Notes: generated from the letters alone by a model not told the origin. A stretch of DNA of 64,000 nt from Archivesica marissinica (GCA_014843695.1 CM026387.1:75766013-75830012), one strand, 5' to 3'. Positions 1 to 10,948 are shown, counted from the stretch's first letter. Made by a program: numbers and translations.

Positions 1-1090
1 CAAAATGGAAACACATATATAATAAGCAGCTAGAATCCTTCGGAGGAACACTTTTATTTAGAAGCAATATAAATGAAAAAACATGCGAAAACTTAAATAT
101 AAAATCACGCTTTCTAAAGGAAATGATACAATCATGGTCAAAAGCCAATCTTGACAAAAATAAAATATCCATCTCTAAACAATTGTTATGGAATAATGAA
201 AACATTAAGGATTCAAGAAAGAAAACCTTCTTTTATAATGATTGGTTTAATAATGGAGTGCAAATCATTGAACATGTGTACGATTTTCGAAATAAAATGT
301 TTTACAATTTTCCAGACTTTATAATGTAAAAACCAGAGATTATCTTAAGTACCATACATTAATAAACAATATACCAAAGAAATGGAAAGAGGATATGAAA
401 AATGAAATTATGATGTATAACCCACCAGTGCTATTACTTGATAAAATTCACACAATAAAGAAAGTGAATAAATTTATTTATGATATTTTGATAAAACAAA
501 GAATACCCGCAAAAAGAAAAAATCACTGCAAATATGAAATTGAAAATTTTAATCCAAACTGGGATGAAATATACACAAATTATTCTAAATATACAATTGA
601 CACAAAATTACGTGCATTTCAATACAAATACATAATGAGAATTATACCTAACAACTCATTTCTGTTCAAATGTAAAATTATAGCTTCCAATCTCTGCCAA
701 TTCTGTAACATGTACACTGATTCAAATATACATATGTTTTGGAACTGTATTATAGTACAAGCATTTTGGACAGACTTACAGAACTTTCTGAGCAATATAT
801 TTAACAATGTGTCAAATTTAACGTATACAAATATTTCGTTTCTAAACTTCATTTCTGGCAGTAAAAGAATTGCAGAAAATATTAATTATATTATCTTGCT
901 AGCAAAATATTTCATTTTCAAATGTAAATGTGCAAGCTTATTACCAACGTTGATAGATTTTAGACCATACGTTTTATGGAAACTAAATATAGAGGAGACA
1001 ATTTCATTTATGAAAGGAAGCAATCGTAAATTTGAAATCCAATGGAGAGATTTTCTCAACTCCAATAACACTACTAGTGAGCATGCCTAG
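1..1090 (+). pseudogene. LINE ORF2 C-terminal part (L1/Tx1-like), frameshifted
   Basis: This is the end of a non-LTR retrotransposon polyprotein. The frame is open from the window edge through 'ESFGGTLLFRSN', breaks near base 320 (a one-base shift), and reopens as 'YLKYHTLINNIPKKWK' to the stop at 1088-1090. The second half holds the zinc-binding region found after the reverse transcriptase of L1/Tx1-type elements: 'FQYKYIMRIIPNNSFLFK', then C-x2-C ('CQFC'), a His and a Cys in 'HMFWNC', then 'FWTDLQ'. The reverse transcriptase catalytic core would lie upstream of base 1. The single frameshift makes this copy inactive but fairly young. It lies in the left-hand TNPO3 intron or beyond it. Clade assignment (L1/Tx1 versus a neighbouring clade) rests on motif style only. 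Confidence 0.82.
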
Positions 1091-1345
1091 TTTTAACATA
1101 TGTTGTTGTTTTAAGTAGGAATCCTTTCCGTAACACAAAAAAAAATTCATTTGACAATTGTTATAATCCAAATTCAGTCTCGTTGAACAACGCTTTATTG
1201 ATGTAATAGCTAGTCTCAAGCTTATTTATTAAAAAGCAAACTTTGTATTATACCATTGTGTACAATTGTTATTTGTGTATATACCTATGTAATATGTACA
1301 ATTGTTTGAATAAAAAACATCGAAAAAACATCGAAATTCCAAAAA
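1091..1345 (+). mobile_element. 3' UTR and A-rich tail of the LINE
   Basis: AT-rich non-coding sequence follows the ORF2 stop. It ends near 1305-1340 with an AATAAA-type signal and an A-rich duplicated stretch ('AACATCGAAAAAACATCGAA'), as expected for the 3' end of a retroposed element. I could not fix a target-site duplication because the 5' end is outside the window. Confidence 0.5.
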
Positions 1346-1384
1346 AGAGATCCAATATTTGTAACGAGGTAGTTACTGAGACTG

Positions 1385-1560
1385 AGTAGTTAGGGTCGTT
1401 ACTTCCATCATTGCTGCAAGTTCGATTCCCACTGCACTGGGAGAGAGGGGTTGAATAATTCCATGAGAGAAAGATATCCAGCTCTTTGTAGAAGGTCAGT
1501 GGTTCTACCTAGATGCATGCCTGTGCTGCCTGAAATACTGGTCAGAGAGGCACCCATGTT
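1385..1560 (+). mobile_element. SINE-E copy 1 (tRNA-derived)
   Basis: A pol III B-box-like motif ('AGTTCGATTCCC') is followed by a body with 'ATATCCAGCT', 'GGTCAGTGGTTCTACC' and 'TGCCTGAAAT'. The same order of blocks occurs at 49990-50130, so this is a dispersed family. The A box is poorly preserved. Confidence 0.55.
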
Positions 1561-1620
1561 TTTCTTCCACCAATAACAGCTGGCAGCACAATATCTGCTT
1601 TCATTAACCATTAGCATGTT

Positions 1621-1727
1621 GTAGGCGAAATGAGCAGATAACAAATGTATAATATTCATGAATGAAATGTCAAATCCTACTTTCTAGGAAAAATATTACA
1701 CATTTCTTATCTGTTCATTTCGCCTAC
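1621..1727. repeat. 36-bp inverted repeat with 35-bp loop
   Basis: Bases 1621-1656 and 1692-1727 are reverse complements over 36 bp with three mismatches. The arms begin 'GTAGGCGAAATGA'. The repeat is compact enough to be a tiny MITE or a hairpin-forming insertion. No matching copy was seen elsewhere in the window. Confidence 0.8.
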
Positions 1728-2499
1728 AGGTTGCTAAATGTTAAAGCGACATTACATCGCAAAAAGCAAATAAAATGCATTTTTCACGTATAAATGCATT
1801 GCTACTACAAATTCTTCCGAATACATTCGAACACTAACATTGAATTAATAAATAGTGTTTTTGTGGTCTACAAACTTTCAAAATTGAAAATAGGATTTCA
1901 TATAATGGTCATCCATGCTCCTGAATTGACGTTTAGTGATAATTTAACTAAGATTAGTCTACTAATAAATACGCATAGGCACAAATGTGAGATACAGCGG
2001 TAAATCTGTACCATAAATTGTGTTATTCAGGATACACAAGTTGTATTACGCTTGGATGTCGACCGTATTTACATTATGTTGTTAATGTCAACAAACCGTT
2101 TGTTTGTTAGTTGAAATACTCAGTTTTTAAGGCAAATATTTGGATTTTTTTTATATATTATGAAAATACATTCTGTAGAAATTTGCATTTTCACTGATGT
2201 AGTGTCGTTTTAATAAACAGTGCAACAATTATAATTTGAAATCAAATATCACAAAATTTAGACATTAGACTAAATGCAAATACATGTACACAACTGCTGC
2301 CATCAACATTTACCCCATTCGAAAATATCTAACATGTGAAGGATACACGTTGGGGTAAAGCCTTGATGTGTGTGTAATCGTTGGTCGTTCACAAACAGTG
2401 TCTATGGGGAGGCAGACCTATATAAACTCGAAACACAACAATATCTTCAACAGTACTCAAAACATCCCTCTTCTGGAGCAATGCTTTCCCCCTCTTTGT
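1728..2499. other. TNPO3 left-hand intron or flank, nothing recognised
   Basis: AT-rich single-copy sequence. I searched the minus strand for the next TNPO3 exon (after '..VIVTQ') and did not find it here, so the gene probably continues to the left of the window. Confidence 0.5.
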
Positions 2500-2714
2500 T
2501 TAACCCATTCAACACCAAGTAACCGACATGGACTGGTCCATGATATTTTTAGACCAATAAATTATTAAGAAAATTACATTTGGACCAGTTCATTTATCAA
2601 AATGGGTAATTTTGTCTAAAAAATAGTAATATTACTGGCAAAACGTGCAGATGCTCATCTGGATCTACACTTTTTGCAAGCCTATTTAGAGGTATGTGGT
2701 GTTGAAAGGGTTAA
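2500..2714 (+). mobile_element. TTAA MITE, family PB1, copy 1
   Basis: The copy is flanked by TTAA at both ends. The terminal inverted repeats read TTAACCCATTCAACACC on the left and, as reverse complement, TTAACCCTTTCAACACC on the right. TTAA targets followed by CCC are typical of piggyBac-type transposons. No coding capacity. Part of the internal hairpin is deleted relative to the ~240-bp copies at 20955, 52325 and 62074. Confidence 0.8.
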
Positions 2715-2833
2715 TAAACAGATACATAATGTCCCCATATGAATTCCACATACATATTCTTCGTACTTATTCAGGAAGAATTGCGGCTACCTCTATAACA
2801 GGTGAGTGATGGGTAGACAAGAAGCACACATAC

Positions 2834-2946
2834 CTGTGTGACTATAACAGGTGAGTGATGGGAAGACAAGAAGCCCACATATCTGTGTGACTATAACAGG
2901 TGAGTGATGGGAAGACAAGAAGCCCACATACCTGTGTGACTATAAC
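2834..2946. repeat. 49-bp tandem repeat spanning the TNPO3 exon 4 donor
   Basis: The block beginning 'CTGTGTGACTATAACA' recurs at 2834, 2883 and 2932, a period of exactly 49 bp. The 2932 copy is the true end of exon 4 (15-17 exonic bases). The other two place copies of the exon end and its donor inside the intron. Confidence 0.9.
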
Positions 2947-3003
2947 ATGTGCCGTGTCACCTGTCACCTTCCCAGCATGCTCCAGCAACGAGTCTCTCAA
3001 AGA
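2932..3003 (-). CDS. TNPO3: Transportin-3 exon 4
   Basis: On the minus strand a TTCAG acceptor precedes 24 codons starting 'SLRDSLLEHAG' and ending 'AHVIVTQ', followed by the donor GTATGT at 2931. TNPO3 family members have 'SLRDSLLTHIQ...VIVTQLALA' at this point, directly after the segment encoded by exon 3. Transportin-3 is the karyopherin-beta that carries SR-rich splicing factors into the nucleus. The exon is 72 bp, phase 0 at both ends. Its last ~15 bases are repeated twice in the following intron as part of a 49-bp minisatellite, creating one intact and one destroyed decoy donor. Exon 5 was not found in the remaining 2.9 kb. Confidence 0.9.
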
Positions 3004-3845
3004 CTGAAGATAATTAATTATCAATTGTACATATCATACATATATACATGCTTATACATAATATACTTTTAGTATCAATAAATAACAGGAACATTTCATA
3101 GTGACATAGTTAAACTAGGGATGGCAACGAATGTTCGCTCGGACGTCCGAATATCCAAATACCGGTACTATTCCAGTATTCGAATAATCGGAAAAATTAT
3201 TATATTTGCAAAAATGAAATAAACTGTCATAAATTCGGATACGTTGTTTTCTTTTGAAACCAACATAAAACATTCCAATACAAAAGAAATCGCCAGAGGA
3301 TATGTGAATAAACCATGTTGTGGTCACATCCATGGCAGGTGACACTCTGCCATGTAATCGAATAATTTAATTACAGTAGGTGCTAAGTAGTGTTTAATTA
3401 TGATGTCAAAACTGTTTATACGAATAAATTCCGTTGAAATAGTATGGACACTTTGCAGCATCATCCACCTCCATGTATCTTAAATTTTTAATTAACTGCT
3501 CAATATTACCGTTATCAAAGTGATTAGTTAGAACTCAGGGATTACACATATGTCTTCTGTCTGATATATATATATTTATGTATACATGTAATTTATGTGA
3601 AGCATGCATCGCTCACTATCTAAAAATAGAAATGCAAATTATAGAAATTGTAATATACGAGGATTTGGTCAATTAAATTGGAAACTTTGGAAATAGACAT
3701 AAATTTGATTGTCCTCGGGTTAATGACCGTACATGCCACTGTACTAGACTGTTACCGATTATCGATTTTTCTCTCCATGTGTATTTGCTACTATATCTGC
3801 AGGCTAAACCAACACATGCAACACAGTACTCTAGATTTGGACAAT
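3004..3845. other. TNPO3 intron 3, distal part
   Basis: AT-rich single-copy intron sequence between exon 4 and the MITE at 3846. Nothing else recognised. Confidence 0.5.
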
Positions 3846-4210
3846 GAGAGACATCTGTAATTTTCTATTATCTCCCTTGGCAGATAAAGTCCGATTTATT
3901 CCAAGATGTGAATAGGTCCTTTTAATTAGAATCCTTTGTTTTTACTGTTGTACCCTAACCAGATGTTGCGGTATGATAATTGTGATTGTATCAAAAACGC
4001 GTTAATTAAGTGATAACATTATTTTACAAATAAGTACCCATTGCATATACTGTTGAGATATAGTAATTTAATAATTATAAGAAACGATAGTGGTATCAAA
4101 TTGCTTACATGTTGTGCAAAGGAAACAACGATAAAAACAGAGGAAAACACTTAATAGGACCTATCTACTTTTAGGGAGTATTCAGGGGCAGTAACTGACC
4201 GATGTCTCTC
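3846..4210 (-). mobile_element. MITE with GAGAGACATC termini, copy 1
   Basis: Terminal inverted repeat GAGAGACATC...GATGTCTCTC, length 365 bp. The interior matches, in reverse orientation, the element at 58956-59272, for example 'CCAGATGTTGCGGTATGAT' and 'AATAGGACCTATC'. The flanks are AAT on the left and ATT on the right. The superfamily is not certain. It lies in TNPO3 intron 3. Confidence 0.75.
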
Positions 4211-4366
4211 ATTATAGACGGATTTCAGTAAATATTGCTAGAAAAATCGGGACATTTCGATAAATTAGACAAATGAGGGTCATTTTCCGAATTTTGAGCA
4301 CAAGGGCGACTACCCTCCTCTTCCTGTATATGGGAAACACTAATCCCACAATTCCGGGTACCTCAC

Positions 4367-4408
4367 CTGATGTACATTAGCTGGTAGTTCATGGAAGGCG
4401 TACTGGAT
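4367..4408 (-). CDS. TNPO3: Transportin-3 exon 3
   Basis: A very short exon of 42 bp: TTTTGCAG acceptor, 14 codons 'IQYAFHELPANVHQ', donor GTGAGG at 4366. It fits between exon 2 ('..AAQTMRTK') and exon 4 ('SLRDSLL..'), where vertebrate TNPO3 has '[22 protein letters not shown]'. Phase 0 at both ends, so skipping it would remove 14 residues without changing frame. The encoded stretch belongs to the N-terminal importin-beta-like HEAT region. Confidence 0.9.
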
Positions 4409-5269
4409 CTGCAAAAATGGGAATCAAATGTACCAGTATTGTAAAACAACTGATTTTAGCAAGAAAGATTATTGAATTGCAAATCATGATATATTTTCAT
4501 ATATTTGTAAGATTCTATGTATGTACTGTACTACGCTGATAACTTATTAATTATGGCAAAGTATGTTGCAAACATTCATTTATATGGTCATGAAAAAGCA
4601 CATCTTTTACAGTTTTCATATTCTAAGCTGTGATGATATTTTCGAATATGTTATTAAGAATTCTAACACGACCCAGCTAATAACATACATACTTGTAGAG
4701 TAAAATCTACCTTGGGTTATTCTGCGATATACCTACCTTAAACTATGCTGCGCACGCACCGTGTTTTGGCTATTCCATTTATACAATGCGTGTAAAGTTT
4801 TATGAATGAAAGTCATGTGATGTTTGTAAATACTACCGTGGGAATTCGATGAAGTGAGCTATTTTTAGAATCAGATAATCTCTTGTCCGTCTTGTTTTTC
4901 TGTTAAGTAACGTTTCAGTTACTATTCTGTACAGTTTTATTTGACAAAATAAATAAAATTATTGATCAGTTACAAATTTTGTTCATTTATGCACTAGATT
5001 GGTATTTTCCATAAAAAATAACATCATCACCCCTTACGTGGGAGGAAATTTCGAAAGCCAAATGCAACATAGTACAACAGCGTTTGAAGAAAATACTCCT
5101 TTGATTCTTAAAATTATTAGAAGTATGTCGTGTTAGAATCGAAATAATAAGTATCAACCGTGGTATATCGCAGAATAACCTGATACTTATTATTTCTTAA
5201 ATAATACAAGTACAAGTTTGCTGCAATATTTATAATAATTTACATAAAATGTGTAACTTCAGTAATTTA
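4409..5269. other. TNPO3 intron 2, distal part
   Basis: AT-rich single-copy intron sequence. A local inverted similarity ('TATTCTGCGATATACC' near 4718 and its complement near 5160) suggests a loose palindrome, otherwise nothing recognised. Confidence 0.45.
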
Positions 5270-5426
5270 CAGTTTGACCTGTGTTAGTGGTCACCTCAAT
5301 TAAGCAACAAACCAGCCAGTTTCCAGATTCCCAATATTTTGTTTTAGTGTACATTTGACCTCTATTAAGCAGCAATACAAACACACTCTGGCTGGCTGCT
5401 TAATTAAGACAAGACAAGTTTGACTG
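5270..5426 (+). mobile_element. TA-flanked MITE (pogo/Tigger-like), copy 1
   Basis: It starts CAGTTTGACCTGTGTTAG after TA and ends GTTTGACTG. The subterminal 'CTATTAAGCAGC' blocks occur on both strands near the ends. The same left end and body ('CAGTTTCCAGATTCCCAATA') recur at 60472, where the element has expanded internally. CAG-ended TA-target MITEs are typical of Tc1/mariner-pogo elements. Confidence 0.6.
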
Positions 5427-5469
5427 TGCTGTATTTGCTATATGCTAAATTTAATTTATGGGATTTGTG

Positions 5470-5690
5470 GAAGTCATTATTGCGCAATGGATGCGTGGTT
5501 GTTTCAGGTGCGCTGGAGCCGTTACAACTGTGCCCTAAGGCAAGTCATTTAAATTCCACATTGCCTCTTCTCTCTCGTTCATGGCGATGGATTCCATCAG
5601 GAATGAGGTCTCGAGAGTGATTAATATAAGTTGAAAGAACTTGTTTCGCAATCCAGCTAAAATAAATTTGTATAAACTAACTTTAATTTC
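5470..5690 (+). mobile_element. SINE-B copy 1, B box deleted
   Basis: Degenerate tRNA-like 5' end ('TTGCGCAATGGATGCG'), then the family body: 'TGCCCTAAGGCAAG', 'CCTCTTCTCTCTC', 'GGCGATGGATTCCATCAGG', 'GAGGTCTCGAGAGTGATTA' and a 3' end like 'AAATTTGTATAAACTAA'. The B-box segment present in the 46585 copy is missing. Confidence 0.75.
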
Positions 5691-5875
5691 TTGACCTATA
5701 TAATATAATTATATAATATATGCTGAATTGCATGTCAATAAGAACATGATGGTGATCAGGTTGAAATACTGAGCCATAGCAAATATAAAGATGCTAACAT
5801 TAATGATATTGTGTAATATTCAAAATGTGGACTACCTTACATGCAAGTCTTATCAATTGAACATTGAATACACAC

Positions 5876-5965
5876 CTTGGTTCTCATGGTCTGTGCAGCA
5901 AAGTAGCAAGCTTCTAGACTCTGATGCTGGGTGAGCAACTGGTCTGCTATCTGCCATGCATGAAC
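5876..5965 (-). CDS. TNPO3: Transportin-3 exon 2
   Basis: Minus-strand TTTCAG acceptor, then 30 codons starting '[11 protein letters not shown]' and ending '[11 protein letters not shown]', then donor GTGTGT. The vertebrate protein reads 'VHAWEISDQLLQ...[11 protein letters not shown]' at the same place. The 'CYFAAQTM' block is a hallmark of the TNPO3/importin-13 branch of karyopherins. Exon 1 ends 'WLGELQRS' in phase 0, so the join restores the family sequence exactly. 90 bp, phase 0. Confidence 0.93.
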
Positions 5966-6211
5966 CTGAAACCAAATAAATTGTATTCCAATTAATGTTG
6001 ATGTAATCTCAACCATGAAGGCCTTTGATAAATCAATGTCTGGTCGTCATCTCAGTTTACCAGGGCAGTAATTGTATGTATATTAGGTGAACGTTCAGGT
6101 CTCTCTATGGTAAACATTGGGGTGTACATGTATACTGTTACAGCTTCTGAGAATTGTCCAGTGAACAATATGACTCATTGCAGACACCAATTTAATTAAT
6201 TTTGTTCATTT

Positions 6212-6425
6212 CTACTCAATATAGTACATTATCTGTCCAAAATATTACATTATCTGTCCAAAATATTACATTATCTGCCCACCAAAATATTACATTATAT
6301 ATACACCAAAATATTACATTATATGTCCACCAAAATATTACATTCTCTGTCCACCAAAATATTACATTATATGTCCACCAAAATATTACATTCTCTGTCT
6401 ACCAAAATATTACATTCTCTGTACA
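6212..6425. repeat. 18-24 bp AT-rich minisatellite
   Basis: About ten head-to-tail copies of a unit around 'AAAATATTACATTATCTGTC', with or without an inserted CACC. It lies in TNPO3 intron 1. Open frames here are artefacts of the repeat. Confidence 0.85.
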
Positions 6426-6635
6426 AAATAAGCAAAGATCCAGTAACAGACATGGAATTCAGCAGCAATGGTAACAAAATCATTGACTACATATTTTACC
6501 AATTTATTTTTCATAAATATAATGATGATGACTTTTAAATGGTTACATTGCTGTCATACAATGTATAAATGGTAATTTTAAAAAACTGGAAAGACCCGTA
6601 CTGACAATAATTTGGAATCATGATCAATACATATT

Positions 6636-6901
6636 ACCGTCTCCGTGGACCAGTGGTTAAGGCGTCTGCCTACGGAGCGGGAGGTCGAAGGTTCGAATCT
6701 CGTCAGGGGTTCGTTCTGATATGGCCGGTTGGTGAGCCGCCAGCTAGTTAAATAATGGCTACCGATTGCCTACCAGTCTGGCATACAAGCATAGGATTCG
6801 GGAAGTACTGATGTTCGTAAAAAGAGGTGTCTCATAAGTCAGAAATGGTTGGCCCTTTAAATAGGGGTGACACTATAATAAACAAACACTTTACTTTACT
6901 T
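6636..6901 (+). mobile_element. SINE-D (tRNA-derived)
   Basis: tRNA-like head with A box 'TGGACCAGTGGTTAAGG' and B box 'AGGTTCGAATCTC', then a non-tRNA body and a short A/T-rich tail 'AACAAACACTTTACTTTAC'. Single copy in this window. Confidence 0.7.
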
Positions 6902-8924
6902 TTATTCTATTTCATAGAAAGTTCTAAAATATATGTTTAAAATACTGAACTTTGAAAATTCATTTTCTATAATGCTAATTGTCACCTATAGCGGAGAACG
7001 AGTCTTCAATGTACTAAACATCTTAATGCGCTTTTTTACATTTTGGTACGAAGGTATATTTCTTCCCGACTCTGTACAACCGAATAGATGACGCAAAACG
7101 GCGTTGTATCCATTCTATATAGTAGCCTGACCAAAATTGCAGGAAATATGTAAACAGACGAAGGTACATGTAAGACGTCCAGACCACAATCGTTTGATAG
7201 ACAAATGATTGCTGCGGAGAACTAAAATAGTGCTTTTGCAAGTAACTGTAGATACTGGCATATTACATCCGTTGAATTGTGTAGCACGCTGTTTGTTTTA
7301 CATTTTACAGGCGTATGTGAAAGTTAATAAAGTCTGAAACGTATTGTGATACATTTCCAAAAAGCTGTTTGTGTAACTTATCAGGGTGCCATTTTCTTTT
7401 CTTCTTTTACTGCCCATCAATCATTTTGTGATTATTATTCGGAGGTCAATTTGTTGTGGCGCAGAGTAGACAACCTGCATTTCCTGGGTATGAACCAGTA
7501 CTCAACTCTCCAACCTCGTACACTATTGATAACTATCCTGGCATGAAGGATTTTCGCCCATAACAGGTTTTTGTCTGTGCGAATAGCAAGTCGCGAGAGA
7601 CCACGCGATATTTCACGCTCCAGTTACCGGAAATATAAACAAGCATACCTTGTGCACTTCCAATCTATTTCAAACCGATCATGGAGATCAGACAGGTAAA
7701 TAAGCGGTGAAAACATTAAACCTATCCCAGTTTTCACTAATTTCACTATATCCCATGTATGTCGCCATATAAATATCATTTTTTAAAGAAATTAGCAACA
7801 TATAACATCGTCTGCCACACCAATATATTTACGAATAAATAATGTCATCATAGTCTCACTGTTCCATGTTTTATGGGGTCCTTATGAATTCAGGTCCATG
7901 TGTAGTCCAAATATTTAGACTTGAAAAATGTGACATTTTACTATCCAGGCATTTTTCAAACTCTAAACCTCAATTACGCATAGTATATTATATATTCTAA
8001 ACAGTCGTTTTTATAAATTAAAATTGTTAACAAGATCAACACACATACCGTTGTTTGAATTCTGCACAGTCTATAACGTCTCTTGACACAATATTATACA
8101 AGAAATCAACGTTTAAATTTCATGGCAGAGTTTTGAATATTTGATTATTGCGAAAAACAAAAATAGAAATCATTAGACGTAAATGTTTACAAGATTTATC
8201 TCCGTGCCATTACGGTGAACCAAATAAGATTGCGTTTAATATCCAATTGTTCATACGCATGCATGAAATGTACTAACAAATAATTCATTCGGATTTCTTT
8301 TGTGAAGACTGCGCAGAAAAAATCTCACCTGTCGAGTTTAAACAGCTAAATGATATGCACAACGGTTAGACAATATATTTTAACCGTTCTTAATATCTAT
8401 ATTTAGGATTATTCTTAATTTATAGGGCTAGTCCATGTGTTGTCACAGAGGTTCTCCAACTGATATACTAGTACATGGTTGTGTAAGCCTAGTTATTCTC
8501 TGTTGGGCACTGTGTGATATGTGCGATTGATGGGTCCATTTAAGGTTCTGCACCTAGTCAGAGTAATTAGGAGGGGTGACGACTTCTTACGTCCAGTGTG
8601 TTTGTTTAAGTTAAACTAAATGTTAGTGTTTTAATTAAATGTTAGTGTTTTAGATACAGTATATAGACAAATGCTGTCCAACAAATGAATTTTGAGTGAA
8701 AATGATAAATCTGTCATTAAAGTAAATTAAATCTGTCATTAAAGTAAGTGTTCCTTATTTATATTGTTTTATTAAAAAGAAAGTTCTGTTGTTTACATAC
8801 TAATGCTTACAAGTGCAGTTGGCAATTTCCACAGTTAGGCCATGTGACTTCATTACGGATTACTTTTCTCACAAAGTAAACAATCGGTTTTGTTCGAGAT
8901 TTTGTATGTATGTATGTATGTTCC
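6902..8924. other. TNPO3 intron 1, single-copy part
   Basis: About 2 kb of AT-rich sequence. No exon-like homology was found on either strand. A short TATG microsatellite sits at about 8905-8921. Confidence 0.5.
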
Positions 8925-9152
8925 ATTAATGTCAAACCCCATGCGGGGACCTAGACATGTTTTCCTGGGCAGGCTTAGCCTCGACATGTTTTCCTGGGCA
9001 GACTTAGTCGACATAAGTGGTTAACCAGTACTAAGCAATGTGTGTGAGGTGCCTACTCAATGACACTACATACGTGGCCTGACCAAGTATCGATCCTGGG
9101 ACCATTCGATTCCAAATCCTATGCTATACCACTGGACGCCACACTAATTTTG
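8925..9152 (-). mobile_element. SINE-C-related copy (reverse orientation)
   Basis: Read on the minus strand, a tRNA-like head with A box 'TGGCGTCCAGTGGTATAGC' and B-box-like 'AGGATCGATAC' is followed by a body sharing 'GGTTAACCAGTACT' (read on the plus strand) and 'TTTCCTGGGCA' with the SINE-C copies at 32 kb and 48.8 kb. An internal block 'GACATGTTTTCCTGGGCAG' is doubled. Confidence 0.55.
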
Positions 9153-9805
9153 TGATTGAAAGGTAAAATATTGTTTATTCAATGACATAAATTGTTTGCA
9201 GTGTTTGAGCATTCTAAACCTATAGGAGTCCATTATGTATTATTATCGTGAGTATACTTTAGACAGAGTGATGCGATTACTACAGATGATGATGATGTAC
9301 TACATTGTCGTAAACCAGTAACACCGGGATACTTTCTCACATATCACCATTTATCACTAGTCTCTGAAATGGTGCAAAATTTCTTCTACTTGATTACCCT
9401 ACCTGCATAGTATATACAATTGCGAATATAATCTCTGAAGTGTGCCGCAATCACTCAAGATAATTTTAGTTTAATCATATTTTATTGTATATATATACAT
9501 AAATACAATCACAATCATACAGGTATTACATACATACACAAATGGGTTGGACCACAAGTTATAACAACATTAGATTCGGTCCTCCCACTCAAGATAATGA
9601 TGAACCTGCAGTTGTGATAAGAGCGGTCAACTGGTCAAAGGCGAGTTCCAACAACGGCGTAGTAGTCTAAATAGTTCACTCAATACCGTCAAGTTTCTGG
9701 ACATAGCAAGACTCTACAGAGGAATATAATTGAAAATGTCAAGGTGATAAATAATTTCGTCCGAGATGAAATTGTTAAAAAAAATAATAATAAAAAGTAC
9801 GGTAC
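9153..9805. other. TNPO3 intron 1, promoter-proximal part
   Basis: Single-copy, AT-rich, with a short GAT microsatellite near 9287. Nothing else recognised. Confidence 0.45.
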
Positions 9806-9922
9806 CGATCTTTGAAGTTCTCCCAGCCAAACTGACGCTTTTTCTTTACCGACCACATCTGGATTGTTGTACAAAGCTTGGAGAGCTTCGCTAACCGTCT
9901 CCATTGACGGTGGACTCTCCAT
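9806..9922 (-). CDS. TNPO3: Transportin-3 exon 1 (start of protein)
   Basis: The minus strand gives ATG at 9922 in good Kozak context (A at -3, G at +4). The 39 codons run '[18 protein letters not shown]', then '[12 protein letters not shown]' and 'VWLGELQRS', followed by donor GTACCG in phase 0. Vertebrate TNPO3 reads '[27 protein letters not shown]', so the identity is clear. Transportin-3 is a cytoplasm-to-nucleus carrier of SR-type splicing factors, released by Ran-GTP. This stretch is the first HEAT-repeat helix pair that contacts Ran. Introns to exons 2, 3 and 4 are 3,840, 1,467 and 1,363 bp. Importin-13 is the nearest alternative and fits less well. Confidence 0.93.
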
Positions 9923-10010
9923 CTTTAAATATTTCTCCGAATTTTGCCCAAAAAAGCCAAAATTTCTTCCCGGAAATGTGTTTTGTCAGAGACTGCGCAT
10001 GCGCCATTCA
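9923..10010 (-). promoter_or_regulatory. Probable TNPO3 core promoter with NRF1-like and ETS-like sites
   Basis: Just upstream of the TNPO3 start codon lies TGCGCATGCGCC (9994-10005), a near-perfect NRF1 palindrome. An ETS/GABP-like CCGGAAAT (about 9970-9977) overlaps a TTCCCGGAA palindrome. NRF1 and GABP sites close to the start are typical of TATA-less housekeeping promoters, which fits a nuclear import receptor. The transcription start itself cannot be placed. Confidence 0.6.
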
Positions 10011-10587
10011 GAAACCTAAAGTTATTAAACAACGTGCAAGGAGTAAGATATGGGTATGACTATAGTGCGGACACGACCGCGTTTTGCGCGAAATCAACAC
10101 ACTATGTTTAGTTTATACAAATTAATTTTAGTTCGATTGCGAAATAAGTTCTTACAAATACAAATACATAGCATTTATATAGCGCACACATTAAAACGTA
10201 TTCTATTGCGCTTCACAATTACATATGCAATTTTAAACATTTACACATGACAATAATATATGGAAATATAAATAAAAATGTATACATATATAGATATACC
10301 TAGGATTTTAGTAATTGGATAAGAACATATTTTATCATGATATCTACACCATTACAGTATATAAGTGAATGATTGGATTAGCGATAAAAGTAGCAATATA
10401 GACCAAAACACCGCCGTGAGAATGACAACCGTGATGTGGCCAGTACAATGATTGGGCCGGTACAGTGATCCGCCCATCACCATACGACAGAGCTCGAACC
10501 CAGGAGAATGCCCATACAACACTTCGCTCGTCAATCCAATACTTATAAAGTCGATCTTTGATCTTATTGAACACAACTATTGTATTT
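10011..10587. other. Upstream flank of TNPO3
   Basis: Single-copy AT-rich sequence. Open frames here have no recognisable homology. Confidence 0.4.
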
Positions 10588-10762
10588 TTGAGCCATTACG
10601 ATTGTGCCCTTAGGCAAGGTATTTAAATTCCACATTGCCTCTTCTCTCTCCCTCGTGGCGATGGATTCCATCAGGAATGAGGTCTCGAGAGTGATTTATA
10701 TAAGTTGAAATAACTTGTTTCGCAATCGAGCTAAAACTAAATTTGTATAAATAAAAAACAAA
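10588..10762 (+). mobile_element. SINE-B copy 2, 5'-truncated
   Basis: It starts at the body block 'GAGCCATTACGATTGTGCCC' and keeps 'GGCGATGGATTCCATCAGG', 'GAGGTCTCGAGAGTGATTT' and the 3' end. The tRNA head is missing. A short inverted fragment of the same family lies at 10814-10850 ('ATTAATCACTGTCGAGACC'). Confidence 0.75.
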
Positions 10763-10948
10763 CAAACAAAAACTTGTATCATCACAGATGTTATTTTTGT
10801 ACAAGGAGCACAACACTTACAACTTATATTAATCACTGTCGAGACCTCATGATTTGATTCACTTCACAGGACCAGTTATTGCGGAACAACGTAATGTCAT
10901 GGATGAACATACGTTTTGTAAGTCGTTTATTGTCAATTTTTATTAACC

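Noticed and set aside
1..2499. TNPO3 exon 5
   Set aside because: I looked on the minus strand for the segment following 'VIVTQ' (family 'LALAIADLALQMP') and found nothing, so it is left as outside the window.
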